DNA of 64,000 bases. Origin: Acanthochlamys bracteata (lineage: Eukaryota; Streptophyta; Magnoliopsida; Pandanales; Velloziaceae). The stretch covers positions 4,727,270 through 4,791,269 of the forward strand of contig CM034136.1 in NCBI GenBank assembly GCA_019914995.1. Reading direction: 5' to 3'. A model generated the notes under the pieces. That model was not told the DNA's origin, did not search any database, and saw nothing but the letters and a program-made list of their open reading frames with translations. This document shows positions 1-13,677 of the stretch, piece after piece. Made by a program: the position numbers and the translations under genes. Positions within the stretch are counted from its first letter, which is position 1. Each line of letters starts with the position of its first letter.

Positions 1-26
1 CTCGCGCCCGTGTCGCCGCCGGCGAG

Positions 27-3000
27 ATGGCGCTCTACTTGCTCTTCGAATCAGCTTCCGGCTACGCTCTATTTCAAGCACATGGGATCGATGAGATCGG
101 TCAATCAATAGAATCCGTTCGTAATTCTGTTCGTGATCTGAATCGGTTCGGGAAAGCTGTTCAGCTCACTGCATTCACTCCGTTCTCGTCCGCCATCGAT
201 GCGCTCAATCAGTGCAATGCTGTCTCTGAAGGTATCATGACTGACGAACTCAGAGGTTTTCTTGAGTTGAATTTGCCTAAAGTTAAAGATTCGAAGAAGG
301 CTAAGTATGCCCTTGGTGTTACTGATCATAAAATTGGGTCGCATATTTATGAGTCTACTAAGATTCCTTGCCGTAGTGATGAGTTTGTTCTTGAGTTGCT
401 CCGTGGTGTTCGTTTTCACTTTGATAGATTCATCGATAACCTAAAGGTATTAACTTTTTCAGTTTAATGTTCTCTGTTGTTTTACTTTTCCTTTGTTGTA
501 TGAATTGAATTTTGATGTATGGGAATGAATGAATGAGTGTAGCCAACGGATTTGGAGAAGGCGCAGTTGGGATTGGGTCACAGCTACAGTAGGGCGAAGG
601 TTAAGTTTAATGTCAACAGGGTTGATAACATGGTGATTCAAGCTATATTTCTTCTGGATACACTTGATAAGGATATAAATACTTTCTCTATGAGAGTCAG
701 GTTAGTAGACAGCTATTTGTTTGAATGTATGTTTGTATTTATGTTTTGCTTTGGGTAATATCCTGAAAAGTACATATCTTTGGTTATGTTTCAGCAAGAT
801 CTTGTAGTTTTGTGCATGGTTCCGGTGGTCTATGTTTTCATTCTTGAGTGAACGCCATGTTTGCTTTCTTATTGCGTAATTCTCATTACAAAGAAATGTA
901 GATTCTTATTGCATTTAGTAAAAGAAAAAGAGTTTACATATTATATACATGCATGTGTTGTATTTTGAAAGTTATATCTACTGTAGCTAAAGATAGATTT
1001 TTTTCTCTGATGAACATGAAAATAAAGTGAAGAATTTTCTGCTATTGCTTGAGGTTTCTTCCTGTTTCTTGTGGACTTCCGGTAGCTTAAACTAAAATAG
1101 CTACTTAAATACTTAAGTTTTGAGATCATGGCTAAATAAGATTGGCTTGCTATGCATCCTCCATGCTTTCTGTTGTAGAATAGATGACTGCCAGTGTCAT
1201 TAAATCTTGTAAGGTCTTTTCCATGCATTCCAAATTGCAGCTGAGCCTTCTGGACTTGCATGCTTACTGACATTGGAGATAACTAATGTTGCTTGCCATA
1301 TGCAGGGAGTGGTATTCATGGCATTTCCCAGAGTTGGTTAAGATTGTTAATGACAACTATCTGTATGCCAAACTTGCAAAATATATAGAGAACAAATCAG
1401 AGTTGTCAGCAGAGAATGTCCCAGCGCTAGCTGACATAGTTGGTGATGAGGACAAGGCAAATGAGATTGTTGAAGCTGCTAAAGCATCTATGGGTAGTGC
1501 ATCAATCTCGTGTTCTATCATAAATAACTTATCACATTCTACATTTTCATCATATGCTCTTTGCAGGTCAGGATTTGTCTCCAGTTGATTTGATTAATGT
1601 GCAAAAGTTTGCTCAAAGAGTTATGGACCTATCTGAGTATAGAAAGAAGTTGCATGAATATCTCGTCACAAAAATGAATGATATTGCACCTAATTTGGCA
1701 TCTTTAATTGGTGAGGTTGTTGGGGCACGCCTTATATCACATGCCGGTAGTCTTGGAAATTTGGCGAAGTGCCCTTCTTCTACTTTACAGATACTTGGTG
1801 CTGAGAAGGCACTTTTCAGGTTCTCCCTCAACGTCCTTGTCGTTTATGTTGCTAGAAATGCACCTTCAAGTTTGTTTGATGAGTCTGGATAAACTTGCAC
1901 TGATTGAGATAAGTGTACTGGATACATACGCTTGAAGCTTCTTTGACTGTTGTTGCATGTGATGTATGAAGTTTATGTTATTAATTTATGAAAACACCCC
2001 TAACTAAACTTATATAAAGTTGGATGGGCATGTCTATATTTAAAGAATATATGTATCATGTAGGGCTCTTAAGACTCGAGGAAACACACCTAAGTACGGA
2101 CTGATTTTCCATTCTTCATTCATTGGCCGAGCATCTCAACGAAACAAGGGGCGTCTGGCTCGCTACCTTGCCAACAAGTGTTCCATTGCATCTCGTATTG
2201 ATTGTTACTCAGGTTGGTAAATTTTCATATGTACAGTTTGTAGGTATGTCCTTGGGCTCTCCTTATGTAAAGAGCCACGGCTGCTACTGAGGTCTCTGGT
2301 GGCCCCTCTTACTTAGTTTTGGCTTGAACATATGGTTGCAGAGACAAATACAAACATATTTGGAGAAAAGCTTCGTGAGCAGGTTGAGGAGAGACTAGAC
2401 TTCTATGACAAGGGAGTAGCTCCTCGTAAGAATGTTGATGTGATGAAGGCTGCTCTTGAAAGTGCGAAGGAGAGTAGAGGAGTTGGTATGGGAGTTTTAG
2501 TTTTTGCCTCCTGTCTATTCATATGAACTTATGTTTAGCCCCATGTATTTGCAAAAAGGAGAAAATGTTTTTTGCATGTGAATGGTTTCTTCTACCTTTG
2601 CTAGAAAGTTGAATGATAGTTTAATCAGGTTGCTGCTTGTATGCTGCCTTGCCTCTGAAAACAAAAACATTCACTTCCTACTTTTTTTTCTTCTAGCTGT
2701 ACGTGATAGTTTCAGAATATTTCGTCATTGTCGAGCATTATGTCTGCACTGAGTCTTAGGTTGTTTCAACACTTGTTATTAGTACCTCGGACATGTCACT
2801 GACTTTATAAACTTCATGAGTTTGGTCTGTTGACTGTTGAGTTAGTTTAGACACTGTTACAATATCCCTTCAACCATGAAGCCAATAGATATTACTAGAT
2901 AGTACTAGTGTTGGTTCTTTTTTCTCTTCAATCATTTAGTTATTGCTTTAATATCCAGCCCTTATTGCTTCATGCAGATGGAGAAGAAATGGAGATAGAT

Positions 3001-3333
3001 GGAAAGGTTGACGCTTCTCAGAAGAAGAGCAAAACGAAGGATGTCAAGGATACTGAAGGTATGGATGAGGACAAGCTGGGAGTTGATGGAGATGCTTCTG
3101 CAGAGGCAGGGACAGAAAAGAAGAAAAGGAAGAAAAAGAAAGATAAGCAGGCAGAGGAACAGGAAGAGCAGGAGGCTGATGGCGTCAATGGTGTGAAATT
3201 GGAAGAAACTGGAACTGCTAAAAAGAAAAAGAAGAAACATCATGAACGGTTAGATGAGGATGATGATCATGCTGCTAGTGACGGCAAGAAGAAGAAGAAG
3301 AAGAAAAAGGCGAAGACTGTGGATGATGAATGA
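27..3333 (+). CDS. NOP56: Nucleolar protein 56 (box C/D snoRNP core protein), 7 exons
   Basis: Core protein of box C/D snoRNPs, which with NOP58, fibrillarin and the 15.5K protein guide rRNA 2'-O-methylation and pre-rRNA processing in the nucleolus. Exons by frame and splice sites: 27-446, 543-700, 1306-1493, 1567-1819, 2064-2212, 2342-2485, 2978-3333, giving 555 residues. The N-terminal NOP5NT region starts [16 protein letters not shown]. The NOSIC/Nop region follows in exons 3-5, with [23 protein letters not shown] and the conserved [27 protein letters not shown] block, and exon 6 has [18 protein letters not shown]. The last exon encodes the usual lysine- and acid-rich low-complexity tail (repeated KKKKKK and EDDD runs), a nucleolar-retention type sequence. 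The ATG at 27 lies in a GC-rich context. Only 26 bases precede it, so the promoter is outside the window. All phases close and no defect is seen. Confidence 0.95.
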
Positions 3334-4062
3334 CCATGTAGTCACTAGGGAAACTTGAATTCCTAATATTCTGTACCTTATTTTGGACATGAGTAATTTA
3401 CTGCTGATGGATTGCTCAAACATTTAAATGAATATGGTTTTTGCGCATTTAAGTTCCAGCGTATGATGGTCGTCAAGAAGAGTGAAATAGAGAGAATTTG
3501 ATTAACGGCAGAGATGGCTGGAGTTATTCCGGTTCAACTCTTATTGCTCATCTGTAAGCTGCCTGTCAGGCCTGATAGCTCTGTGTAGGAGTAAACGCAA
3601 CTATGCACCATCAACAAGTTCTGCATTGCGGATTTCTATTTTGTTGTTTCTTTTTCTAGCTTTTGGAGATTTCTTTTGAAAATTTTGAAGTGCTTATATT
3701 TTTAGTTTTCTTGTTGCTGGGATTTTAGTTGATAGGAACAGATTAGTTATTAATAAGCTGGAATCATTGTTCAAATGAAAAATATAATTAATTAAACAAA
3801 TTTTTTATAGTAAACTTTTATAATGAAATAATCATCCCCTATTGTTCCTTTTAGAATAACTCGAGAGATAATGGCAGAATAGGTGTTCTTTAGTTTTTAT
3901 AATCAATCAACCAAGTTCTAAAATGCTGTAGCATTAATTCGGTACGGTTTTTGTGGTTGTGTTTGAGTTCGCTCGACCTCCAACGGAGTCGAAGGTTTTT
4001 GTTCCATTAACGGCTTTTGTTCTCTCCTTCTTCTTCTAGATCGATCGGTTTCATCCCCGGCA

Positions 4063-5860
<1,798 letters not shown>

Positions 5861-7760
5861 CATCGCACATTGTAGACCTTTTACATGTATTACTACGGCT
5901 GTTTCCCTCTTACTAGTAAAGGGCTATCTATCAAAAATCGTGTGATCATGCATTTATCATCAACTTCCTTGCTGGATGCTCCGACTTCAATAAGCAGGAT
6001 CTAAAACTAACATGACATCAGCTCTTGATTCCTCAGTGACGCATGGGTAAACAACAAGCGGGATCTTGTATTTCTGATTGTAGTCGTCCTCAGCAAGATT
6101 GACAAGGTAAAGTAGCGTCGACCCAGAGCCATCAGGTTTCGAATTTATCATCGATATCACTATTGCTTTTGGAAGTATTTTTAAAATAAAATTTTTTTGA
6201 AAAAAATATTTTTATCTTTTTGAAAAATAAGTTTTATTTTTTTATTTTAAAAAATAATAAAATTATATAATAAAAAAATTTTATTAAGTAAAATTTTTTA
6301 TATTTTAAATATTTAAAATATAAATTAAAAAGTATAAAATAAAAATTAAAAACTATTTTTTATAAGTTTAGATAAAGCAACAATTTGCGTCACAACTTCG
6401 TCTAATCCAAAGCAAAAGGAGCGTTCTGTTTTGGGCACATCCAATAAAAATTCCATGACCATATAGGTACCATAACTGGATAGAAGATGATGTTTAGAAG
6501 TTCTTTTAAACAAATTTTTTTAAAAAATAAATAATAATAAGATTTTTTTAAAATAAATATTTAAATATTTTATCTTTTAATACCTTTTACTTTTTTATTT
6601 AAAATAATAAAATAAATAATAGTAAAATTTAAATTATTTATATATTTAAATTTTAAATTTTTTATAAAAAATTTATTATGAAATAAAATAGTAAAACGAA
6701 AAGAAATTGAAAGGTCTCCACACACCTTCATATATTTTCGCATATATGCTATCGTCGATCCAATTTTCTGTGAATTGCAAATGGAAGATTAGTATAAAAT
6801 GGTCTGAAACTAATGAGATTTCCGCATATTGGGTAAGTGTTTAGAACGTCGGTGACGGATCCGGGGGGCAATCTAGCGGCGATGTGAAGTTGCACAAAAA
6901 ACCATGCTTTACAGATGCGTGCTAACCTGATTATAGACTTAACTGGTGATAGAAGAAGGATCTTTTATAATTGACAGGTGCTCAACTGCGCGACTGCCGA
7001 TATGCTGGCGACGGCGAAGATTTGGAACGCCGTGATCAATTCATGGTGCTGAACTTCTAGATAGAAGTTGATCTGTTCCAATTATTTTCGGTTTGAAGTA
7101 AGAAGGCAAACGACTAGGAAATCTGCAATGTTTAATTCATTCATGTTTAATTCATTCACGGCGTTGGAAGACACAGCGCTTCAAAATGGATTAAGGCGAG
7201 AATCTGGGAGAGCTTAGCAGCGGCAATCAACTGTGAGTATGTGGACAGAGAGCATGAAACTTCTTCTGCAATTACAACAGTTAATACATCTCAAATTCGC
7301 TCACCTCTAAGATTACGACAATGACTAGAAGCTCTGCAATTTTGGGCTTGAAAGGTGAACACCAACATACCAAGACTTGAATTCTGACGGCCTATGACAA
7401 TCTCAATTGTTACAGGACTTTTAAAAGCATCCATAAAGCGCGAAAATCTAAGATTCAAATAAGAGAGCCTACAAAAAAAATCTGCGAACGTCCAGATTGA
7501 TAGCTTTCATGGAAACAACAAGCAGATATGGAATACATACGAAAGGCAAGATGTTGGTTTAGTAGAACAAGCAAAGAGGAGAGTTTGAGATATGGCAACC
7601 AGACAATGTCTTACTAGCTTCAGATGCTTATTCTCTATGACTACTACTCGACATAAATAACGGTTTCTGAGGTTTGGAAAATAGCTTCTATCAGCAGATC
7701 TTTGCTCGAAATGGAAGTGCTCTTAAAGATGTATGACTATAACAAGTGGGCATATTCAGC
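5861..7760. other. Intergenic stretch with AT-rich repeats and a gene-like GC-richer island
   Basis: This lies between the NAC-alpha relic and the RING gene. Blocks 6175-6370 and 6510-6700 are almost pure A/T and self-complementary (long A-tracts against T-tracts), matching other AT-rich blocks in the window. A GC-richer island at about 6820-7240 contains splice-like sites but no continuous reading frame that I recognise. The last few hundred bases before 7760 are probably the 3' UTR of the minus-strand RING gene. A short unrecognised reading frame on the minus strand (5987-6151) is listed separately. Confidence 0.5.
5987..6151 (-). other. Short unrecognised coding-like relic
   Basis: A 54-codon reading frame on the minus strand starts MINSKPDGSGSTLLYLVNLA and ends at a TGA. 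The frame stays open for at least six codons upstream of the ATG. Its composition (balanced residues, GC near 45% against AT-rich flanks) looks more like an old exon than random sequence. I do not recognise the family. It could be the last exon fragment of a lost gene. No acceptor or promoter could be assigned. Confidence 0.25.
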
Positions 7761-8702
7761 TCAGTAATCAAAAGGCCACCACGAGTGACTCATCTGGTTA
7801 ATATCTTCCCTTGTAGCACCAGAGTTGTCCCTATTAGCCTCATTCTGATGAGAACTGGAGTTTAGATTTGTAGAGTGGAAATGCGAAAGAAAGGAGAATG
7901 GGCTCATAGCATGTCTTCCGATACCACTTTCCTCAGTCATAGAAGTATTGCGACCAACAACACTCGAAGAATGATTATGTGATCTTGAATTACTACGATC
8001 TCCATTATTCTGAGGTGGTAGTTCTTGTCGACAGACAGGACATGAGTTATGCCGCGTTAACCAGGGTATGATGCAATCAGGGTGATACAAATGCTTGCAT
8101 GGCATTTCTCGTGCATCAGTTCCCAACTCAAACTTGTCTTTACATACAGGGCAATGAGCATCACCACCAAGATGTCTCTGAGTGATTCTTATGTTTGCCA
8201 AAGCATCAATTGATGACTGAGAAGCAGGTGGCACTCCACACTCATCATTCATACTTAGCTGCTGGATCAATTCCACCATTTCATGGTCATCAGTGAAGTC
8301 GTCTATGTTAGATGCATAATGTCTTGTAGAGAGTTCTTCCCTGCTGAAAAACTCCGCTTCTGAATTCTGAGTAGGTAAATGGCCATCAACAATAAACTGA
8401 CCTATACTATGTCCCCATTCATCACTGCCTCTGACCGTTTGAGACCTACCACGTGAATCAGAATCGTCATTTCTTCCAACCAGCTCCTGTATGACCAAAT
8501 CAGCAACCCTATCTATGATTCCGAATGGGTCTTGACGATCTGCTAGCAGACCTAGGACATCAAGAGGATTCATGACGAATTCCATTTGATTGAGCTCTTG
8601 CATGAACCCTCCATGGCAGATGGGACAGACCAATTGATTTCCATAAGGACAGACTCTCTGCCTACATCTGTAGCACCAATGCGTACTTGTACGGGATGAC
8701 AT
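7761..8702 (-). CDS. RING-H2 E3 ubiquitin ligase with N-terminal zinc ribbon (RNF126/RHC1A-like)
   Basis: Predicted E3 ubiquitin ligase of 313 residues with a single coding exon. The N-terminal zinc-ribbon pair is at residues 10-29 (CYRC and CPIC), and a RING-H2 finger spans residues 184-224. Its spacing is C-x2-C-x14-C-x-H-x2-H-x2-C-x10-C-x2-C, a complete set of eight ligands with the E2-contact tryptophan in IIPWLTRH. This architecture matches the plant zinc_ribbon_9 plus RING group (RHC1A, RDUF-type), several of which act in stress signalling; substrates cannot be read from sequence. The ATG at 8702 (MSSRTSTHWCYRC) is chosen because the zinc ribbon begins directly after it, although the frame stays open upstream. 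An acceptor-like TTGACAG precedes the ATG at about 8717-8723, so the 5' UTR is probably spliced, with leader exon(s) near 9530-9850. Confidence 0.9.
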   Translation of the reverse strand: MSSRTSTHWCYRCRQRVCPYGNQLVCPICHGGFMQELNQMEFVMNPLDVLGLLADRQDPFGIIDRVADLVIQELVGRNDDSDSRGRSQTVRGSDEWGHSIGQFIVDGHLPTQNSEAEFFSREELSTRHYASNIDDFTDDHEMVELIQQLSMNDECGVPPASQSSIDALANIRITQRHLGGDAHCPVCKDKFELGTDAREMPCKHLYHPDCIIPWLTRHNSCPVCRQELPPQNNGDRSNSRSHNHSSSVVGRNTSMTEESGIGRHAMSPFSFLSHFHSTNLNSSSHQNEANRDNSGATREDINQMSHSWWPFDY

Positions 8703-10075
8703 TTTCTTCGTCTTACCTGTCAATTTTGAAGGCTGATGAAGAGATTGATTGTAGAATGTATACTCAGAACTCAAACTAAAATTTAAGTTCCAACTTATAC
8801 AAACAAAAATCATAAGCACACAGAATATAGCAGAAAGCTATAGAACAGATACCATAGGTTTTTCTAGAGTTAAGAAGATAGGAATTCGAAAGAAATCCGA
8901 TGCAGATATGATGCACGTTTATAACTAAAAGAGAGCTAAAACTGAAAGGTAGCTGCTATGAAGATTAACGTAGAACGGTAAAGTCTAGGTAAATTCTTCT
9001 ACAGCCAACGTGCATTTGAACACTGGAACCATCTTAACTAGAAAGGGGCAGATGCTAGAAAATGGAGCTAACAAGCTTTGCTACACTTTCTTCTCAGACT
9101 GACAAGAGTCCTACTGATGTTTGATAAACATATGGAAACAGCTAAAGGTTGCTTACTAAACTGAGAATATTTGAAAAGATTGTAAATAGAATCATGGCTT
9201 AGGACTAGTTTCAAATGGACACACCAAGTATAAGTATCAGTTGAAAACACATTGAAAATACTGGACACCAACTATGTGTTTAACTTCTATGTTAAATCAT
9301 TGATGGAACCTCGAATATCATCAGTTAAAAACTCGAGTGAGAGATTTCCCCATAAAAATAAAACACTAAAATGCATAACAATACAACTGAGACATTCTGC
9401 AAGACAAAATCAAGCATTGTACAGAAGAACCAGATGTAGCATTCATACTGAGCACCATAGCATTTAACAATCCATTCGTATAAATCGCAGAAGCAAAAAT
9501 AAAAACAATCAGATACTAATCTGAACAACTCACCAGAACTCAAAACTCCACCATCTGATTCTTTCTGAGAGCAGCTTCAGATAGACAACAGTCGAATCCA
9601 TAAGGAGAAGAGATAATTCAAATAAAAAAACACTATCTAATTGGTCTAGACAATTAAGATAGAGATGTGCGAGCAGCAAAGAAAATTATATAAAAGAAGA
9701 ATTGAAGTGTCGTTAGAATAATGGCGTTAGGTACAAGATAAAATTTCCAAGAACAACAATTTGATAATCGAAAGCGTGCCAGCATGAGCTTTGCAGTAGT
9801 CCAGCCAAAAATTTTCTCACCAGCTTTTAAGCTACAACGACAAAATTTGTTTGTCTCGTCTTTTATAATATAAAGTAAATAATTAACACAATCATACAGT
9901 TAGGAGTAATCTGGACCGTTAGATTTGTTGATCATCAATGTATGCATGTCGAATCGATCGTTGGTTGATACAGATTGACGGCTGTGATTGTTTTGGTGAC
10001 AGCGGTTGTGCTAAGCTAACGCCGTTAAAATAACGGCATGATCAGAGATCATCGCGGTTAGAGAGTGAAGCGATA
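8703..10075. promoter_or_regulatory. 5' UTR, leader intron and promoter of the RING gene, up to the SAC3 relic
   Basis: No coding frame with recognisable homology was found. For the minus-strand RING gene the sequence supports a spliced leader: an acceptor immediately upstream of the ATG and a possible donor (CTG|GTGAGTT on the minus strand) near 9530-9540. The last part (9900-10030) is likely the promoter side facing the SAC3-like relic. It contains a short inverted AACGCCGTTAAAATAACGGC motif ending just before that relic begins. Confidence 0.45.
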
Positions 10076-10790
10076 ATGGAGAGAAGGGGAGGGGCCGGCG
10101 GGAGGGGATAGACGGAGCTCGGGGAGCGGATTCCATCTTCCGATACAGAGAACCAAAGGCCCTGGAACTCAGCCCACCCGGAGTTCAGAAGAACGCAAAC
10201 TGCAGACAAACGAACACGGCTGCCGAGCCCGGTTGAGCAGACTTTTCTGTTCTCCAACATGCTCCGGTCATCGATACCTGCCCTTGCTGGTGTCCCGGTA
10301 ATAAGTCCGTCACTTATTATTAGCTCGATAGCCAGCTGCCCGTCTCTCTAATTAATTAGAACTTGTGCAGAAAATGTTAGTCACTTGTATCAGTCATTGT
10401 TGTGTTGAAAACTGCAAACTCTGAGTGCTCCACTAACCTATTGATGAATTCTAGAGCTTTTATTACAATTTTCGTTCAATTGTGTACCTATAACATGCAA
10501 CACATGCGGTAATTGATGAATTCTAGAGCTTCTATTTTTTAATCTCAAATTCTTAACTTTTTTTTTGTATGTTATGATCACTCTTTAACCTTGAAATAAA
10601 CTGGAAGTAGCATTATGTAGTTGCAGGTGCTTCACAACACTTTGAGATATTTGAGAACTATCATAAGCTCACCATTTGAAAATGGGGGTTTCCAACATGA
10701 AAGTTTGTTCAGAAAAAATTGCGGAAATGGGAAACTAGAACTCGAAGTAAATGTATCAGTGAGGAAATAGTCAATTAAGTTTGACTTATA

Positions 10791-10823
<33 letters not shown>

Positions 10824-12240
10824 TGTTGTGTAATTAAGATTCACTATCTTTTTGCCTACTATAGATGGATTGATAGTACACATGCTTTGGTTAGCTTATT
10901 CCACAATCATGATACTCCTATATAGACCATTCAATCAACATACAGCCACTCGTATATAGATGTGGTAGTTGTGCTTGGGGAAAACTGGGTAACAATCTCA
11001 GAAATGAGAACAACTATCAAAACTTGGATTTTGGCCTCTGCAAAATTTTGTTTGGGCTGGTATTCTTGGGGGACTGCTGAGCGGATTTTCACATTTCGAC
11101 CTTTCGTTTCTCTCTGTAAGCCAACTTTTTGAGCAATTATAAGTCAATCCATGAGAACTTTCTTTTCTATCTCAAAACAACAATGTCTTGTTTTTATATC
11201 AGTTTTAGATAAACTTATCTAGTCTTTTGACCTTGCAGTGAAGAAGAGGATGGAACGTGAGCGGCATAGAGACCTAGCCATTTTTTAACGGTTATATGGA
11301 AATCCTGGAATGCTTATGCAGATCTAGCAGTGAAAAAGGTAAATAGTTTATGTTTATTATTTTCTTAAGGTGTGGTGCTGACTCAGATTGTTAATAAGAA
11401 TCCGATCTCATTTAATCAAATAACTAATCCTAGTGAACAAAAAGTTTGTTCTCTAACCTTTCAGATAAAGCATTCCTTTCCATAACCAAAAACTGGTAGT
11501 AAGACTACCTATTCTGGATAGAACGATAGGGGCCTCAGAAAAACTGTAGTCAGATTAGTTACTGTTGAGAGAACCGTCGGGGCCTCATAGGATCACCATA
11601 GATATTTGTCATTTTCCTATGGTTACTAACAGAATGCTGCTGTCCTACTTTTTCTTTTGTTCTGTTTATTGCTGTGGTGCTGCTTCTTTAGTATTTGATA
11701 ACTTGATAGCTGATGTGAATAGTGCAAACTATGAAAGATAATAGTTTGGCTGAATTAGTTTTTACCAGCGTGAGTTTCAAAGAGTTAGATATGCTATGTT
11801 TTCCTGATAGCATTGGCTATTCCTATCTGGCTGTGCTTTCCTATGTTATCTATTTTGGTTTTTTCATATGGTTAGTTTCAGTCGTACATATTATGTCTAA
11901 TAGTACATATTGTTGTAGTTGTGCAGAACTATTTCCATGGTTCAGTCTTCAGATGTACGTCCACTCCCTGTCTTGCAAAAAACATTGAAGCATCTCTTTG
12001 GCCATACCAGAGGCTTCAGAGCATCCATTTTGAAGTAGTTCATGACGTCATCGACATCTTTGACAGATTGAGCTTTAGTACTGTATGTGTAATATCTATT
12101 AACACAAACCAGATTGATGATGTAAATACCACCCGTGTAAAGTAGTCTGTCATATGAATTGTTTGACAATTCCATATGTTGAAGTTGCAAGATTATCAGG
12201 TTAGACATGCAGATCTATTTCCATGGTTCAGTCTTCAGAT
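10076..12240 (+). pseudogene. Degenerate SAC3/GANP-family gene (SAC3C-like mRNA-export protein)
   Basis: SAC3 proteins act in TREX-2 nuclear mRNA export. The first segment (10076-10297) opens MERRGGAGGRG and hits an in-frame TAG at 10109, then stays open to a GT donor at 10298. A second SAC3 segment (11239-11338) reads RMERERHRDLAIF, has a TAA where ERL-x-GNP should continue, resumes RLYGNPG, and shifts frame before DLAVKK at a GTAAAT donor. A third (from 11919) has the hallmark CRTISMVQSSDVRPLPVLQK-like block, then a frameshift before HPF and EVVHD. The first 30 or so bases of this exon recur at 12207-12240. A 48-codon open stretch at 10627-10770 follows an acceptor (TTGCAG) and may be another exon, but it is not recognisable. 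Intron borders remain, so this is an unprocessed, dead copy. The (TA)n run at 10794-10821 lies in an intron. Assignment to the SAC3 family is firm; to the C type it is tentative. Confidence 0.8.
10794..10821. repeat. (TA)n microsatellite
   Basis: About 14 TA units lie within an intron of the SAC3-like relic. It is a simple sequence repeat and is likely to vary in length between individuals. Confidence 0.9.
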
Positions 12241-12318
12241 GTTATGTGCATTTATACATAGTATCCGTGAGACAGGATTTATTAGTAGCTCAACTCTCGT
12301 ACAAACAAATGCAACTTA

Positions 12319-13677
12319 TCAACATGCTTGTGGAAGATGAACTAAAATGAACTCATCTAGAGATCTAGTTTCAGAGTGGCAAGCAGTTTCAACAAGAGCT
12401 TGCCATCCTTCAGAATCCAATTGTACATTTCTCTTCACCATTTCCTCCAGCACAAAGCAAGCATCCTCTGACCTCCCTAGACTGCATAGCCCTACAATCA
12501 ATCTCCTGAAGGCCTCTGCTCGAGGAGAATGCCTGCTAGCCAGCATAGCACTGAACACCCCCAATGCCTTCCCAAACTCCTGCTGGTTGCAGAACCCATC
12601 AAGCATGATCCTGTATATAGCAGCATTTGGCTCGGAACCCTTGAGTTGCATATCGACAAACACCTTGTACGCTTCATCCACTCTACCCTCAATGCACAAA
12701 CAATTGATCAGTATACCATATATAACTACGTCAGGCTTCATCTTCCGCCGCTTCAGCTCTGCAAACAGCTCCTTGGCTTCGTCGATCTTGCCCCGCCTCC
12801 CCCTGTCACTCATCAGCACACCATAATTCACAAGCTGAGTTTTGCAACCCCTGTACTCCATATCAAACATCATCTTCTTTGCCTCGTCATACCGTTCTTC
12901 CAAACACAATCCCTCCATCAGCATTGCATACGTCACAGCATTCGGCTGCACTCCTTTAACGATCATTTCGTCCTTGAATCTCCTTGCCTGATCATACCCT
13001 TGACTTCTAGACGTGAATGAAATCAGCATATTATAAGTAACCACTGAAGGCCGCAAGCGTCTCTTCAGCATTTCACTGAGCACCTTGCGTGCTCTTTCAA
13101 ACTCATCATTTTTCAGCCAGCCCTTCAAGATCACATTGTAGGAAACAACATTCGGTCGAATACCCAGTGTAGTAGAGCAACGGTTCAAAAAGCCTTCTGC
13201 TCGTGTGAGTTCTCCATTATCGATTAGAGCGTTAAGAAGGAAGTTGAGTGTTTGAGTCGAAGGTATTGAAGTTGAAGAGTTAAAAAAACGTATAGAGTTA
13301 AAAAGCTCGACAGCTTTCTCAGGTAACTGAGCTTTGCCATATTGTTGAATGAGAGCATTGAACAATGACTCCTTACATGGGATTCGCTTGTTTTTCAGAA
13401 ACAAGAGTAACGTATCAACGTGGGAGAACGCACGAGCGCGAGCGAGGCGGTAGAGAAGAGCGGAACAAGAAGGGTAGTCATGAAGATGGGGAGGAGCTGA
13501 GAAAAAGAAGGACACAGCGGCCGCGGGGTCGCCTGAAACGAAGGCTGCTTTGAGTTCAGTGAGAAAAGGGATTGGTTTTCGCGGCGGAGGTTTCGCCGGT
13601 GGCGAGCGTGCCCGGCGGCGGCGGAGGGTGGCGCTGGCGGCGAGAGTTTTCAGGCCGCGAGGGGAATGAGTAAACAT
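12319..13677 (-). CDS. P-type pentatricopeptide repeat protein, intronless, likely mitochondrial
   Basis: Intronless gene of 452 residues. PPR proteins bind organellar RNA in a sequence-specific way and act in its processing, stability or translation. From about residue 75 onward there are tandem 35-residue helix-pair repeats without E or DYW tails, so it belongs to the P class. Clear units include NVVSYNVILKGWLKNDEFERAR, SVVTYNMLISF, NAVTYAMLMEGLCLEERYDEAKK and DVVIYGILINCLCIEGRVDEA. The N terminus (MFTHSPRGLKTLAASATLRRRRARS) is rich in Arg, Ser and Ala and nearly free of acids, as in a mitochondrial presequence. The start is the ATG at 13677; the six extra codons upstream would need a TTG. 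The 3' end lies about 80 bp from the SAC3-like relic. Confidence 0.9.
   Translation of the reverse strand: MFTHSPRGLKTLAASATLRRRRARSPPAKPPPRKPIPFLTELKAAFVSGDPAAAVSFFFSAPPHLHDYPSCSALLYRLARARAFSHVDTLLLFLKNKRIPCKESLFNALIQQYGKAQLPEKAVELFNSIRFFNSSTSIPSTQTLNFLLNALIDNGELTRAEGFLNRCSTTLGIRPNVVSYNVILKGWLKNDEFERARKVLSEMLKRRLRPSVVTYNMLISFTSRSQGYDQARRFKDEMIVKGVQPNAVTYAMLMEGLCLEERYDEAKKMMFDMEYRGCKTQLVNYGVLMSDRGRRGKIDEAKELFAELKRRKMKPDVVIYGILINCLCIEGRVDEAYKVFVDMQLKGSEPNAAIYRIMLDGFCNQQEFGKALGVFSAMLASRHSPRAEAFRRLIVGLCSLGRSEDACFVLEEMVKRNVQLDSEGWQALVETACHSETRSLDEFILVHLPQAC

Noticed and set aside
447-2977. Possible box C/D snoRNA in NOP56 introns (TGATGA near 1008; GTGATAG with CTGA near 2703-2750)
   Set aside because: Spacing is wrong or box C is imperfect, and no terminal stem pairs. 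Expected C/D structure is absent, so no RNA gene is called.
10042-10260. Minus-strand 72-codon frame over the first SAC3-like exon
   Set aside because: It is the complement of the GC-rich SAC3-like exon and has no family resemblance.
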